A DNA stretch of 64,000 nucleotides. Origin: Synechococcus sp. C9. GTDB lineage: Bacteria; Cyanobacteriota; Cyanobacteriia; Gloeomargaritales; Gloeomargaritaceae. The translations under genes and the position numbers were made by a program. Positions 43,693-57,044 of the stretch are shown piece after piece. The stretch is taken from NCBI RefSeq assembly GCF_022984075.1, contig NZ_JALAAD010000001.1, forward strand, positions 2,336,455-2,400,454, given 5' to 3'. Within the stretch, counting starts at the first letter, position 1. Every line of letters starts with the position of its first letter. Below the pieces are notes generated by a model. That model searched no databases, was not told where the DNA came from, and saw nothing but the letters and a program-made list of their open reading frames with translations.

Positions 43693-46359
43693 ATGTCCGC
43701 AGAGGCGCAACGTTTGGCAGATACCACGCAACCCTGGAAGCAGTGGGGTCCCTATCTGGGGGAACGGCAGTGGGGCACGGTGCGGGAGGACTACAGCGAC
43801 ACAGGGAACGCCTGGGACTATTTCAGCCATGACCAAGCCCGCTCCCGTACCTACCGCTGGGGGGAAGATGGCTTGGGGGGGATTTCCGACGACCAGCAAT
43901 TGTTGTGTTTCGCCCTCGCCCTCTGGAATGGACGGGACCCAATTTTGAAAGAGCGGTTGTTTGGTCTCACCAACAGCGAAGGGAATCACGGGGAAGACGT
44001 GAAAGAATATTACTTTTACCTGGAGAATACCCCCACCCATTCCTACATGAAATATTTGTATAAATATCCTCAAAAACCCTTTCCCTATGATGATTTGGTG
44101 CATACCAATCGCCACCGTTCTGCCCATGAACCGGAATATGAATTATTGGATACGGGGGTGTTTGACGATAATCGGTATTTTGACGTGTTTATCGAGTATG
44201 CCAAGGCGGGGGTGCGGGACATTTGGATCAAAATTCGTGCCTGCAATCGGGGTACGGAAATTGCCCCAATTCACCTGATGCCGACCCTGTGGTTTCGTAA
44301 TACCTGGAGTTGGTCGGATGCCAAGGATAAGCGCAAGCCGGGGATCAAAGCCCTGGACGGTCAAACGGTGGTGGCGGCACATCCCCTGTTGGAACCCTAC
44401 TATCTCACGGCGCAAACGGGGGGGTATTGGCTGTTTACGGACAACGAAACCAACCTGGAGCGGCTGTTTGATACCCCGAATATTCATCCTTTTGTCAAGG
44501 ATGCGTTCCATCGCTATCTGATCGAGGGCAAAACCAACGTGGTCAACCCCGCTAAAACCGGCACCAAAGCCGCTGTGCATTACCTGCTGGATGTGCCTGG
44601 GGGCGGCGAAGTGGCAATCCTGTTGCGGCTGAGTGACCGGCGGGAAGGGTTTGCCCCGGAACAGGGGGCACAGGTGTTTCACCAAAGGACGCAAGAGGCG
44701 GATGAATTTTATGCCCAGGTGATTCCCCCGACCACGCCGGAGGATCAACAAAACATCATGCGGCAGGCGATTGCCAGTCTGCTGTGGACCAAGCAGTTTT
44801 ACTACTACCCGGTGGAGGAATGGCGCACCAGTGATTCCGGGGTGCCGGGGTACATGGGGCGGCAGATAGTTCGCAATAAGGAATGGTTTCATTTTGAGGC
44901 GAAAGATATTTTACTCATGCCCGATAAGTGGGAATATCCCTGGTTTGCCGCTTGGGATCATGTGTTTCACGTGGCGGTGGCGGCGATGGTGGATATAGAT
45001 TTGGCGAAGGAACAATTACTCACGTTAACCAAGGATCGTTACATCCATCCCAATGGGCAATTACCTGCCTATGAGTGGAATTTCCATGATGTGAATCCGC
45101 CGGTGCATCCCTGGGGGGTGTGGCGGGTTTATCTCTTAGAAAAAGAGCGCACGGGCAAGGGCGACCGGGAATTTTTGGAGCGGTCATTTCACAAGTTATT
45201 GCTGTACTTTACCTGGTGGGTCAACCGCAAGGATTCCATTGGCAACAACGTGTTTGAGGGGGGGTTTTTGGGGCTGGATAATATCGGGGTGTTTGACCGC
45301 AGTGCCCCTTTGCCCACCGGGGGGGTGTTGGAGCAGGCGGATGGCAGTGCCTGGATGGCGGGTTTTTCCCTGTATATGCTGACCATGGCTCTGGAATTGG
45401 CGTTGGAGAATCCGGCTTACCAGGAGGTGGCAACTAAGTTTTATCAACATTTTTATTACATTGCCGGGGCGATGGACCGGGTGGGACTCCATGCGGATGA
45501 ACTTTGGGACGAGGCGGATGGCTTTTTCTACGACCTGTTGCGGCTCCCGGACGGTCAGGCGTTGCGCTTGAAGATGCGTTCCCTAGTGGGGCTGATTCCC
45601 CTACTGGCGACGACGGTGATTGAGGAATGGGTGCTGGAGCGTTTGCCCGTGTTCCGCCGCCAAATTGCGGAATTTCAAGAACACCATCCCCATCTGTTTG
45701 CCAATGTCAGCGACCCGACGAAGCCGGGGGTGAATGGTCGGCGGTTGATTGCCCTGGTGAATGAAACCAAGTTGCGGCGGATTTTGGGGCGGATGCTGGA
45801 TGAATCCCGGTTTTTGAGTGCCTATGGCATCCGTTCCCTGTCCCGGTACCATCTGGAACATCCCTACACGTTTCAGGTGGGCTACCACCCCTACGAGGTG
45901 CGCTATGAACCGGCTGAGTCCACCACGGGGATGTTTGGGGGCAATTCCAACTGGCGGGGACCGATTTGGATGCCCTTGAATGCCTTGTTGTTCCAAGCCC
46001 TGGTGGTGTTTTACAGCTACTACGGGGATGAATTGCGGGTGCCCTGTCCGGCACCGGAAGGTTCATTGCTCACCCTTTGGGAGGTCAGCCAAGAAATTTC
46101 CCGTCGCTTGATCGCCATTTTCGAGCGGGATGACCAGGGGCGGCGACCGGTGTATGGGGGGTCAGAAAAGTTCCAAAATGACCCCTACTGGCGGGATTTG
46201 ATTTTATTTTACGAATACTTTCATGGGGATAATGGTTCTGGGGTGGGCGCCAGCCACCAAACGGGTTGGACGGCGATGGTGGCTCGGTTGATCCAATTTC
46301 AGCAGGCGGCGACGGCAGAAATGATCCTGGCGGAGGGTCTCAAACCGAGTATTGAATAG
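43693..46359 (+). CDS. GH63-like (MGH1-type) glycoside hydrolase
   Basis: 888 residues, no signal peptide. The N-terminal half is beta-rich (WGTVREDYSDTGNAWDYF, RSRTYRWGEDGLGGISDD). The C-terminal (alpha/alpha)6 barrel has FAAWDHVFHVAVAAMVDIDLAKEQL, GQLPAYEWNFHDVNPPVHPW and FGGNSNWRGPIWMPLNALLFQAL, with acidic residues at family positions (WD in FAAWDH, E in PAYEWNF). It belongs with the mannosyl-oligosaccharide-glucosidase-like enzymes found in many cyanobacteria; a role in glucosylglycerate or glycan turnover is possible but not shown. ATG 43693. Confidence 0.85.
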   Translation: MSAEAQRLADTTQPWKQWGPYLGERQWGTVREDYSDTGNAWDYFSHDQARSRTYRWGEDGLGGISDDQQLLCFALALWNGRDPILKERLFGLTNSEGNHGEDVKEYYFYLENTPTHSYMKYLYKYPQKPFPYDDLVHTNRHRSAHEPEYELLDTGVFDDNRYFDVFIEYAKAGVRDIWIKIRACNRGTEIAPIHLMPTLWFRNTWSWSDAKDKRKPGIKALDGQTVVAAHPLLEPYYLTAQTGGYWLFTDNETNLERLFDTPNIHPFVKDAFHRYLIEGKTNVVNPAKTGTKAAVHYLLDVPGGGEVAILLRLSDRREGFAPEQGAQVFHQRTQEADEFYAQVIPPTTPEDQQNIMRQAIASLLWTKQFYYYPVEEWRTSDSGVPGYMGRQIVRNKEWFHFEAKDILLMPDKWEYPWFAAWDHVFHVAVAAMVDIDLAKEQLLTLTKDRYIHPNGQLPAYEWNFHDVNPPVHPWGVWRVYLLEKERTGKGDREFLERSFHKLLLYFTWWVNRKDSIGNNVFEGGFLGLDNIGVFDRSAPLPTGGVLEQADGSAWMAGFSLYMLTMALELALENPAYQEVATKFYQHFYYIAGAMDRVGLHADELWDEADGFFYDLLRLPDGQALRLKMRSLVGLIPLLATTVIEEWVLERLPVFRRQIAEFQEHHPHLFANVSDPTKPGVNGRRLIALVNETKLRRILGRMLDESRFLSAYGIRSLSRYHLEHPYTFQVGYHPYEVRYEPAESTTGMFGGNSNWRGPIWMPLNALLFQALVVFYSYYGDELRVPCPAPEGSLLTLWEVSQEISRRLIAIFERDDQGRRPVYGGSEKFQNDPYWRDLILFYEYFHGDNGSGVGASHQTGWTAMVARLIQFQQAATAEMILAEGLKPSIE

Positions 46360-46396
46360 GGGGTTAATTCCCGGAACGCCCTATCGGATGGGCATT

Positions 46397-47455
46397 TCAG
46401 GGATTGCTGGGGAACGCCTGTACCCCCTGGGGTTTGACCCGTAGGCGCACCCGACTGCCCACCGGTAATAAAGGCTCTTGCCGCACCCGGGCGTGCAATT
46501 CCCGACCGGAAGGGGTGCTGAGGCAGTAGCGGTATTCCCGCCCCAAAAATTGCCGGTCCTGGATCACCGCTTCCCCCTGCTCGTCCGGCTCAAGGATGAC
46601 ATTCTCCTGGGGGATCATCAGTTCCCAATCCCTGGCGAGGTCGGGGCGGGGGGCGGGGTAGGGGATCGGACCAATTTCCGTGTGCCAAACGCCATCCCCT
46701 TGGGGGGTCGCCGGGAGCCAATTTCCCTGGGTGACCAGTTGCGCCACGACCCGGGAGGCGGGGCTTTGGTAAAGTTCGGCGGGGGTGCCAATCTGCTCGA
46801 TTTTACCCCGGTGGAGGACGGCAACCCGGTCGCAGACGGCAAAGGCTTCCTCCTGGTCATGGGTGACAAAAATGCCGCTGGTGCCGGTGGTTTTGAGGAT
46901 ACGGCGGATTTCTAAACGCAGTTGTTGCCGCACCTGGGTATCCAGGTTGGACAGGGGTTCATCCAAAAGCAACAACCGGGGTTGGGGTGCCAAGGCTCGT
47001 GCCAGAGCAACCCGTTGCTGTTGACCGCCGGAGAGTTGGTGGGGATACCGGGCTTCATAACCGGTTAAATGTACCAATGCCAAAACCTGGCGCACCCGCT
47101 CGGTACGTTGGGAGGGGGATAATTTCCTGAGTCCAAATTCCAGATTGCGGCGCACGTTCAGGTGGGGGAAGAGGGCGTAATCCTGAAAAACCATGCCCAA
47201 ATGTCGGGCTTCCGGGGGCACCCATTGACCGGCACCGGCAACAATATGGTCTTCTAAGCGAATGGTACCGCTGGTGGGAGCCATGAAACCGGCAATAAGT
47301 CGCAATAGGGTGGTTTTGCCACAGCCGGACGCTCCCAATAATCCTAGAATTTCTCCGGCAGGGAGGCAGAAGCTGATGTCCGTGAGGGTACCCTGGGACT
47401 GGCGGGGAAACCGGTAACTGATTTGGTCAAGGTGCAGTAAATCCGGGGCTGACAT
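46397..47455 (-). CDS. Iron(III)-type ABC transporter ATP-binding protein
   Basis: 352 residues from ATG 47455. ATPase motifs are LLGASGCGKTTLLRLIAG (Walker A), FQDYALFPHLNV (Q-loop), HQLSGGQQQRVALARALA (signature), LLLDEPLSNLD (Walker B) and VTHDQEEA. A C-terminal TOBE-like domain (about 240-350) follows, as in FbpC/FutC. It is divergent from the matching permease at 47527 with about 70 nt between. No substrate-binding protein gene is adjacent. Confidence 0.9.
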   Translation of the reverse strand: MSAPDLLHLDQISYRFPRQSQGTLTDISFCLPAGEILGLLGASGCGKTTLLRLIAGFMAPTSGTIRLEDHIVAGAGQWVPPEARHLGMVFQDYALFPHLNVRRNLEFGLRKLSPSQRTERVRQVLALVHLTGYEARYPHQLSGGQQQRVALARALAPQPRLLLLDEPLSNLDTQVRQQLRLEIRRILKTTGTSGIFVTHDQEEAFAVCDRVAVLHRGKIEQIGTPAELYQSPASRVVAQLVTQGNWLPATPQGDGVWHTEIGPIPYPAPRPDLARDWELMIPQENVILEPDEQGEAVIQDRQFLGREYRYCLSTPSGRELHARVRQEPLLPVGSRVRLRVKPQGVQAFPSNP

Positions 47456-47526
47456 GGGCACACAGGGGAGATTTTTGTTACAAAATAAGTTCAATAGATT
47501 GTAAAAGTTCTTTTTTAGTGTAGTTC

Positions 47527-49131
47527 ATGATGGTTGGTTTGCGCACCTGGGTGGCTGACGTTTGGTTGGGGGTGGGTCTGCTGTTGGCGGGGGTGTTTCT
47601 GGTGCCCGTGCTGGTGGTACTCGCCAGTGTGTTCGACCCGCAACCGGAGGTGTGGCAGCATTTGCTCAGTACGGTGTTGCCGGAATATGCGCTCAATACC
47701 CTGATCCTGGCGGTGGGGGTAGGGGTGGGGGTGGCGGTGGTGGGGGTGGCGACGGCTTGGCTGGTGGGGGTGTGTGACTGGCCGGGACGGGGGTTTTGGG
47801 AGTGGGCGTTGGTCCTGCCTTTTGCGGCGCCTGCCTATGTCTTGGCGCTTGCCTATGCGGAATGGTTGGAGGTGTTTGGGCCGGTGCAGGGGTGGTTGCG
47901 GCGGGTGACGGGCTGGGCGGTGGGGCAGTACTGGTTCCCGAATATCCGTTCTCTGCCGGGGGCGATTCTCATGTTTATTTGCGTGTTGTATCCCTATGTG
48001 TATTTATTGGTGCGGGTGAGTTTTCGCCAGCAGTCCCGTCCTCTGTTGGAGGCCAGTCGGCTGCTGGGGTGGGGGCGGTGGGGCACGTTTTGGCGGGTGG
48101 CCTTGCCCTTGGCACGCCCGGCGGTGATGGCGGGGTTGGCCTTGGCGGTGATGGAAACGGTGGCGGATTTTGGGGTGGTGGATTATTTCGGGGTGCCTGT
48201 ATTCACAACGGGAATTTATCGCACCTGGTTTAATCTGGGGTCACGGGTGGCGGCGACCCAGTTGGCGGTGTGTTTGCTGGTGGTGGTTTTGGGATTGGTT
48301 GTACTGGAATTGTACTCCCGGCGAGAGGCTCGTTATACCCAAACCCAGGGGGGGCGGGCGATCCGGGTGCGTCTGCGGGGCTGGGCGGTGCTGGGGGCGT
48401 GGCTGGTCTGTGGACTGCCGGTGCTGTTGGGGTTTGTGATTCCGGGGGGGGTACTGCTGGAGTTGGCGGTGCGCTACCGGACGGAAACTTTTGATGCGTC
48501 GTTTTGGGAGGCGGTGGGGCATACCTGTATTTTGGCGACGGTGAGTGCGGGGTTGGCGTTGCTGTTGGCGCTGTTTTGGGGCTATGGCAATCGGTTGTTC
48601 CCCTGGGGGCTACTGCCGGGGCTGACCCGCCTAGTGGGGATGGGTTATGCGGTGCCGGGGGCGGTGATTGCGGTGGGGGTGTTGTGGGCGTTGGGCTGGG
48701 TGGACCAAACCCTGGGGCGCATGGTGGTGGGCGGTACGATAGGGGCGGTGATTTTTGCCTATTTGGTGCGCTATTTGCCGTTGGCGTTGGGGGCGGTGGA
48801 GGCGGGCTTAGCCCGGATTGCGCCGGAGTTGGACGAGGCGGCGGGCAGTTTGGGGCATCCCCCTTGGAGTACGGTGGTGCGGGTGCATTTGCCCCTGCTG
48901 GCGGGCACGTTGGCGAGTGCGGGGATTTTGGTGTTTGTGGATGTGGTGAAGGAGTTACCGGCGACGCTGATCATTCGGCCGTTTAATTTCGATACCTTGG
49001 CGATTCGGGTGTATCGCTATGCCCAGGACAGTCGGATTATTGAGGCGGCGGGGCCGGCGTTGGCGTTGGTGGTGGTGGGGATGATCCCGGTGTTGCTGTT
49101 GTGTCGGCAAATTGCCCAGGAAGGGGATTAA
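47527..49131 (+). CDS. Iron(III)-type ABC transporter permease (FbpB/FutB-like)
   Basis: 534 residues with about 12 transmembrane helices in two homologous halves, each with an EAA-type coupling loop: LLEASRLLGWGRWGTFWRVAL in the first and LDEAAGSLGHPPWSTVVRVHL in the second. This double-permease layout is typical of Fbp/Fut ferric transport systems, also of some sulfate or thiamine transporters. WLVGVCDWPGRGFWEWALVLPFAAPAYVLA (in part) matches the FbpB helix 3-4 region. The strand has unusual GGG/GTG-rich codon use, as do other membrane genes here. Confidence 0.9.
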   Translation: MMVGLRTWVADVWLGVGLLLAGVFLVPVLVVLASVFDPQPEVWQHLLSTVLPEYALNTLILAVGVGVGVAVVGVATAWLVGVCDWPGRGFWEWALVLPFAAPAYVLALAYAEWLEVFGPVQGWLRRVTGWAVGQYWFPNIRSLPGAILMFICVLYPYVYLLVRVSFRQQSRPLLEASRLLGWGRWGTFWRVALPLARPAVMAGLALAVMETVADFGVVDYFGVPVFTTGIYRTWFNLGSRVAATQLAVCLLVVVLGLVVLELYSRREARYTQTQGGRAIRVRLRGWAVLGAWLVCGLPVLLGFVIPGGVLLELAVRYRTETFDASFWEAVGHTCILATVSAGLALLLALFWGYGNRLFPWGLLPGLTRLVGMGYAVPGAVIAVGVLWALGWVDQTLGRMVVGGTIGAVIFAYLVRYLPLALGAVEAGLARIAPELDEAAGSLGHPPWSTVVRVHLPLLAGTLASAGILVFVDVVKELPATLIIRPFNFDTLAIRVYRYAQDSRIIEAAGPALALVVVGMIPVLLLCRQIAQEGD

Positions 49132-49216
49132 TATCTTGGGATAATCCCAATTCATCCCTGGCGTTTGGGGAGAGGTTGGACTTCTAAATTTTTCCCAAAA
49201 AAAGGTTACAGTGTTG

Positions 49217-49299
49217 GCTTGCGTGCCGTAGGCATACAGAAATTCTCCAGAACCTACGCCCCTGCGACCCCTGTTCTATTTTCACTTAGGATTACTACA
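49217..49299 (-). repeat. MITE-like repeat overlapping the panD 3' end (copy 7)
   Basis: On the minus strand it starts TGTAGTAATCCTAAGTGA at 49299, then AATAGAACAGGGGTCGCAGG, TAGGTTCTGGAGAATTTC and the TGCCGTAGGCA hairpin (49224-49234). The first 50 bases match the 101-bp copies at 63478 and 63662. The remaining gap to the permease stop (49132) shows nothing else. Confidence 0.75.
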
Positions 49300-49650
49300 G
49301 TTAATTTTCACCCGATTGTGTGCATCTAAAATTAAAATTTTGGGCACATGATGCACCCATTCCTCTGGGGTTAATAATCCATAACTCATGATAATCAAGC
49401 GGTCCCCAACCCTGCCACAGTGCGCCGCTGCCCCGTTTAATTCCACCTTGCCGGAACCCGCTGGTGCCGCAATGACATAAGTCGTTAATCGCTGGCCATT
49501 GGTGATATTAGCGACCTGCACCTGTTCCTGGGGAAAAATGCCCGCCTGTTCCAACAACTCCTGGTCAATGGCAATGCTTCCCTGATAATCCAGATAGACC
49601 CCGGTGAGGGTAGCATTGTGCAGTTTACTGAGAAGAAACGTGCGCCACAC
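49282..49650 (-). CDS. panD: Aspartate 1-decarboxylase
   Basis: 122 residues. It makes beta-alanine from aspartate for pantothenate/CoA synthesis. TFLLSKLHNATLTGVYLDYQGS contains the self-cleavage site Gly-Ser (YQGS, about residues 24-25) that yields the pyruvoyl group. NGAAAHCGRVGDRLIIMSYG is the second signature. The last codons (CSNPK and TGA) lie within the terminal sequence of a repeat, so the native C-terminus appears to have been replaced. Start ATG 49650; ppa lies upstream by 18 nt. Confidence 0.93.
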   Translation of the reverse strand: MWRTFLLSKLHNATLTGVYLDYQGSIAIDQELLEQAGIFPQEQVQVANITNGQRLTTYVIAAPAGSGKVELNGAAAHCGRVGDRLIIMSYGLLTPEEWVHHVPKILILDAHNRVKINCSNPK

Positions 49651-49668
49651 GGGGATTTTCAGAGGGAA

Positions 49669-50184
49669 TTAGGCATTTTGATAGGCTTGGATACATTGTG
49701 CCACCAAAGGCATGACGGAGTACACATCTTTCCATTCCCCAACTTCCACTTTCTTCTTTTGCAGATTTTTGTAGGTACGGAAAAATTCGGCAATTTCCGC
49801 CAACCGATGGGGTGCCACGTCGCTGAGGGATTTAACTTTTTCGTAGCGGGGGTCATCCGCAGGGACACAGAGCAGTTTTTCATCCCGTTCGCCCCCATCC
49901 ACCATTTCCAACATCCCAATCGGACGGGCGGTAATCAGACAGCCGGGAAAGGTGGGTTCGTCCATCATCACCAGGCCGTCTAGGGGGTCGCCGTCATCCC
50001 CCAAGGTATTGGGAATAAAGCCGTAATCAAAGGGATAATGCACGGAGGAATACAACACCCGGTCGAGTTTGATCACCCCCAATTCCTTGTCCAATTCGTA
50101 TTTATTCCGGGAACCGGCGGGGATTTCGATAATCACATTCACCAGACCTTCGGCGGGTTGGGCAGGGATTTGGCTCAGATTCAC
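49669..50184 (-). CDS. ppa: Inorganic pyrophosphatase (family I)
   Basis: 171 residues, start GTG 50184. Catalytic metal-site sequence [16 protein letters not shown] (D-x-D-P-x-D) is intact, preceded by [20 protein letters not shown] and [12 protein letters not shown]. It hydrolyses PPi and drives biosynthetic reactions. It starts 9 nt after the GNAT gene stop and is followed by panD on the same strand, so thiC-GNAT-ppa-panD may be one transcript. Confidence 0.95.
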   Translation of the reverse strand: MNLSQIPAQPAEGLVNVIIEIPAGSRNKYELDKELGVIKLDRVLYSSVHYPFDYGFIPNTLGDDGDPLDGLVMMDEPTFPGCLITARPIGMLEMVDGGERDEKLLCVPADDPRYEKVKSLSDVAPHRLAEIAEFFRTYKNLQKKKVEVGEWKDVYSVMPLVAQCIQAYQNA

Positions 50185-50193
50185 AGAGGGTAC

Positions 50194-52187
<1,994 letters not shown>

Positions 52188-52340
52188 TTATTTTAACATG
52201 GGGGTTTGCGCCGGGGGGAACAGGGGGGCATTCTCAGGAAAATTTTAAGTATTGCGGCGGTCGGCTTCAGGGGGGTTACGTTGTGCGCCAGTGCCCCTTT
52301 TTTTCGCTATGGTGAAGCTGGGAACCGCTGGAGGTACAGC

Positions 52341-52463
52341 ATGGATGTGAAGCTGATTGTGGTGGGGTTGACGGTGGTGTTTACGGTGGCCAGCCTCTAT
52401 TTCGGCACCCGCAATGGGTTTTATGACACGGATGACTACCACGGCAACGGTTCGGCGCATTAA
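52341..52463 (+). CDS. Single-span membrane protein, 40 aa
   Basis: ATG 52341 with GGAGG at 52330-52334 (spacing 6). The product has one N-terminal transmembrane helix (KLIVVGLTVVFTVASLYFG) and a polar tail ending DDYHGNGSAH. The size and form are those of small subunits of photosynthetic or NDH-1 complexes (for example NdhP), but I cannot confirm an assignment. It is 10 nt before the metallo-beta-lactamase-fold gene. Confidence 0.6.
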   Translation: MDVKLIVVGLTVVFTVASLYFGTRNGFYDTDDYHGNGSAH

Positions 52464-52473
52464 TCCTTAAGGC

Positions 52474-53991
52474 ATGACCCTGGGGTGTCGGGTCTATAGT
52501 CCAGGGCACGGGGGGGCAGGGGTGTGTCTGGTGGTGCATTTGGGTGCCTACCGCCTGATGTTGGATTGTGGCTTGTCGGGTTTGGACCCCTATTTTGACC
52601 TCACGCCTCCGGCAGATGCGGTCATTTGTTCCCATGCCCATCCCCAGCACGGTCGGGGGTTGCTGGCACTGCATCGGGGCTTTCCCGATTTACCCATCTA
52701 CACCAGCGAGGTGACCCGGGCGTTGCTCCCCCTGAATTGGCCGGTGGAACCGGGGTTGACCGGGTTGGGAACGGTGTTGCCCTGGCGACTGCCGGTGCCC
52801 CTGACGGCGGATGTGACGGTGGAATTGATCCCAGCGGGGCATTTGCCGGGGGCGGCGTTGGTTTGGGTGCAGTACCATACCCCCCAGCGGACGTTTTCTC
52901 TGCTCTATACGGGCAATTGTTTTTTAGCCAATACCCGTTTGACGGAGGGGTTGCGGTTAGCGGATTTGCGGGGCATCCGTCCGGATGTGCTGATCCTGGA
53001 TGGCACGGCGGGCACCTGCAAGTATCCCCGGCGCAAACAGCAGGAACAACACCTGGTGGAAGCGGTGGTGTGGGGGTTGACCCAGGGGCAGCGGGTGTGG
53101 ATTGGGGCGGGGGGGATCGGGGAAGCCCAGGAGATTTTACTGGTGTTGCGCACCCACTATCTGCTCACGGGGCGACCGGTGAAAATTGGGGTAGGGGCGG
53201 GGGTGGCCAGGGGTTGTGATGCCCTGGGGGAATTGTTGCCCTTTTTGCCGGAGCCGATGCAGAATTTCGCCCGCCACCAAAGTCTGTTTTGGGATGACCG
53301 GGTTTATCCCCAGAGTTACCGCTGGCAGGGGTCAGCCCCGCAGAATTTTGACATTATTGTTGCCTGTACCCCACCGGATGTGGACTATCTGCGCTCCGGG
53401 GACTGGCTGGTGCTGTGGCCCCAGGGGGAGTCCCTGCCGCCGGATATGCCCACCCAACCCTATCAGCTCCAGGCGCACAACGATGGCGCCGCCACCCTGC
53501 AACTGATCCACACCCTGCGCCCTCAGCATTTGGTTCTGGTGCATGGCTCGCCCACCTATCTGGGGGACCTGGCGGGGTTGCCGGAACTCCGCAATCGCTA
53601 CCATGTACACATTCCCCAGGCGGGGGCCTGGCTGGATTTACCCGTGGGTTTGCCCCTGGTGCCTAGCCCACCCCCAGAACATACGGGGAGCTACGAGGGG
53701 GAACTGACGGAAACGGCCACCGGCATCCGCATTGACCTGCCCCCAACCGTGACCAACGACCCCCGCTGGCTAAACTTTGGGGCGACTGGGCTGGTGTCTG
53801 CCCGCTGGCAGGGGGAAGACCTGCTGATCCGGGGCTTGAGTCCCCAGGAGGTCTTGGCACCCCCCCCCACCGCCGAACGCACCTGCGCCCACTGTCGCTT
53901 TTACCGGGGCCAACGCTGTACCCAACCGGACTCGCCCCTGATGGGGTTGCAGGTGGCTCCCGAAGGGTATTGCGACGCCTTTGCCCCCTAA
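52474..53991 (+). CDS. Metallo-beta-lactamase-fold protein with altered metal motif
   Basis: 505 residues. The N-terminal MBL fold shows [17 protein letters not shown] and the metal motif [10 protein letters not shown], in which the usual Asp of HxHxDH is Gln. Later motifs [12 protein letters not shown] and LLYTGNC match the beta-CASP/RNase J-CPSF type, as does the insertion (about 190-330) and the HGSPTYLG segment in place of HG/SP. The C-terminus has [12 protein letters not shown] and a further Cys, perhaps a metal site. Possibly a nuclease-like protein or one that lost catalysis. Its stop overlaps that of the convergent atpC gene. Confidence 0.78.
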   Translation: MTLGCRVYSPGHGGAGVCLVVHLGAYRLMLDCGLSGLDPYFDLTPPADAVICSHAHPQHGRGLLALHRGFPDLPIYTSEVTRALLPLNWPVEPGLTGLGTVLPWRLPVPLTADVTVELIPAGHLPGAALVWVQYHTPQRTFSLLYTGNCFLANTRLTEGLRLADLRGIRPDVLILDGTAGTCKYPRRKQQEQHLVEAVVWGLTQGQRVWIGAGGIGEAQEILLVLRTHYLLTGRPVKIGVGAGVARGCDALGELLPFLPEPMQNFARHQSLFWDDRVYPQSYRWQGSAPQNFDIIVACTPPDVDYLRSGDWLVLWPQGESLPPDMPTQPYQLQAHNDGAATLQLIHTLRPQHLVLVHGSPTYLGDLAGLPELRNRYHVHIPQAGAWLDLPVGLPLVPSPPPEHTGSYEGELTETATGIRIDLPPTVTNDPRWLNFGATGLVSARWQGEDLLIRGLSPQEVLAPPPTAERTCAHCRFYRGQRCTQPDSPLMGLQVAPEGYCDAFAP

Positions 53992-54941
53992 TCCTGCAGG
54001 GCGTTTGCCCCGGACACCACCTCCAAAATTTGTTGGGTGATGGCGGCTTGCCGGGCTTTGTTGTAGGAGAGGGTGAGGGTTTTGATCAGAGCTTTGGCAT
54101 TGTCGCTGGCGTTGTTCATCGCCGTCATCCGGGCGGCCAATTCGCTGGAAGCCGCCTCCTGCAACGCCCGGAGTATCTGGTTATTCAGATACAGGGGCAG
54201 TAGGGCACTAAAAATCTGCACCGGGTCCTGTTCAAAGACCATCTCCTGGGGAAACACCTCGCCGGGCACCTGGGCTTGGGGGCGGCGTTCCACCTCCAAC
54301 CGACCTTCCCGGGTGGTCAAACGGAAAATCTCATCATCCTGGGGTTCCAACCCCTGCAAGGACATGGGCAAAATCGTCTGCACCACCGGTCGGGAGCTGA
54401 TCAACGACACAAAACGGGTGTAAATCAACTCCACCCGGTCCACATCCTCGGAGAGAAATAAGCTCAGGACCTCCTGGCTGATCCGGCGGGCTTCCTCGGC
54501 GGTGGGAATCTGCTCCAACCCGGTAAAGGAGCGGTCAATCGGGTGCTGACGGCGGGTGAAATACTGGGTGGACTTGCGCCCCACCGGAATTAGGACATAA
54601 TCCAACCCCAGTTCCCGTAATTCCGTAATCCGGTTATCCGCCCGCCGAATGATATTGGCATTATAGGCACCGCACAACCCCCGGTCCCCGGAAAGGATCA
54701 ACAACGCCACCCGCCGCACCGGCCGCTGTTGGAGTAGGGGCACATCCAGATTCTCCAACTGCAAACGGGACTGCAACCCGTACAACACCTGGGCCAACCG
54801 GTCCGCAAACGGCCGGGTCGCCAATACCTGTTCCTGCGCCCGCCGCACCTTGGCCGCCGCCACCAACCGCATCGCCTCGGTAATTTTGCGGGTATTTTTC
54901 ACGGATTTGATCCGGTCCCGGATCGCTTTCAAACTCGCCAT
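53988..54941 (-). CDS. atpC: ATP synthase F1 gamma subunit
   Basis: 317 residues; the gene name follows cyanobacterial usage. It is the central rotor shaft: [22 protein letters not shown] at the N-terminus, [13 protein letters not shown] in the middle and [34 protein letters not shown] at the C-terminus (in parts). A stretch of about 35 residues around [20 protein letters not shown] is the insertion characteristic of cyanobacteria and chloroplasts; no redox Cys pair is seen, as in cyanobacteria. It is last in the operon. atpB-atpE (beta, epsilon) are not in the window, as expected. Confidence 0.96.
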   Translation of the reverse strand: MASLKAIRDRIKSVKNTRKITEAMRLVAAAKVRRAQEQVLATRPFADRLAQVLYGLQSRLQLENLDVPLLQQRPVRRVALLILSGDRGLCGAYNANIIRRADNRITELRELGLDYVLIPVGRKSTQYFTRRQHPIDRSFTGLEQIPTAEEARRISQEVLSLFLSEDVDRVELIYTRFVSLISSRPVVQTILPMSLQGLEPQDDEIFRLTTREGRLEVERRPQAQVPGEVFPQEMVFEQDPVQIFSALLPLYLNNQILRALQEAASSELAARMTAMNNASDNAKALIKTLTLSYNKARQAAITQQILEVVSGANALQD

Positions 54942-54950
54942 CGCATCCCC

Positions 54951-56489
<1,539 letters not shown>

Positions 56490-57044
56490 CTAAACAACAT
56501 TTTGACTCAACCGCAAAGCCAGCCGTTGCAACTGACTCCGCAAACTGGTATCCAAAAATTGGGAACCCAACTGCACCGTAAATCCTCCCAGCAGGGAAGG
56601 GTCCACGGTCATTTCCAATTCCACCTGCCGGGCACCGCTCAACTGGGTCAGGCGTTCGGTCAACCGTTGTGCCTGTTCTGGGGTCAGGGGCACTGCCGAG
56701 CGCACCCGGGCCAACCGGGTACCCCGCAGGTTGCGGGCCATGTCCTGAAAACTACTGATAATCCGTTCCAGCAGGACAATCCGCCCCCGGTCCACCAGCA
56801 ACAAGAGAAAATTTAACACCACCGGTTGCACCTGCCCCGCCAAGACCTGCCGCAGGACATTTTTTTTGCGCTCCGGGCTGATGGTGGGCTGTTGCAACAC
56901 CCGTGCCAACTCCGGAACGGTCTGGAGCAACTGTTTGAGTTCTGCCAATTCCTGTTCGATTGGTGCCAACTGGTTCTGGCTTTGTGCCAAATCCAACAGG
57001 GCCTCGGCGTAGGGTTCGGTCAAACGGGCCACCTGTGCCGTCAT
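56490..57044 (-). CDS. atpD: ATP synthase F1 delta subunit
   Basis: 184 residues, the peripheral-stalk connector (OSCP-like). The N-terminal helical bundle (VARLTEPYAEALLDLAQSQNQ, PEL...QPTISPERKKNVL) and the C-terminal SEMTVDPSLLGGFTVQLGSQFLDTSLRSQL segment (parts: VDPSLLGGFTVQLGSQFLD) are family features. Start ATG 57044, overlapping atpF by 4 nt (ATGA). Confidence 0.95.
   Translation of the reverse strand: MTAQVARLTEPYAEALLDLAQSQNQLAPIEQELAELKQLLQTVPELARVLQQPTISPERKKNVLRQVLAGQVQPVVLNFLLLLVDRGRIVLLERIISSFQDMARNLRGTRLARVRSAVPLTPEQAQRLTERLTQLSGARQVELEMTVDPSLLGGFTVQLGSQFLDTSLRSQLQRLALRLSQNVV

Noticed and set aside
43555-44127. Upstream extension of the btpA reading frame (to 44127)
   Set aside because: It runs antisense through the N-terminus of the glycosidase gene; BtpA homology starts at MDLMRVF (43554).
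47456-47526. Fur box between the iron-type transporter genes
   Set aside because: No acceptable match to the GATAAT-type consensus was found.
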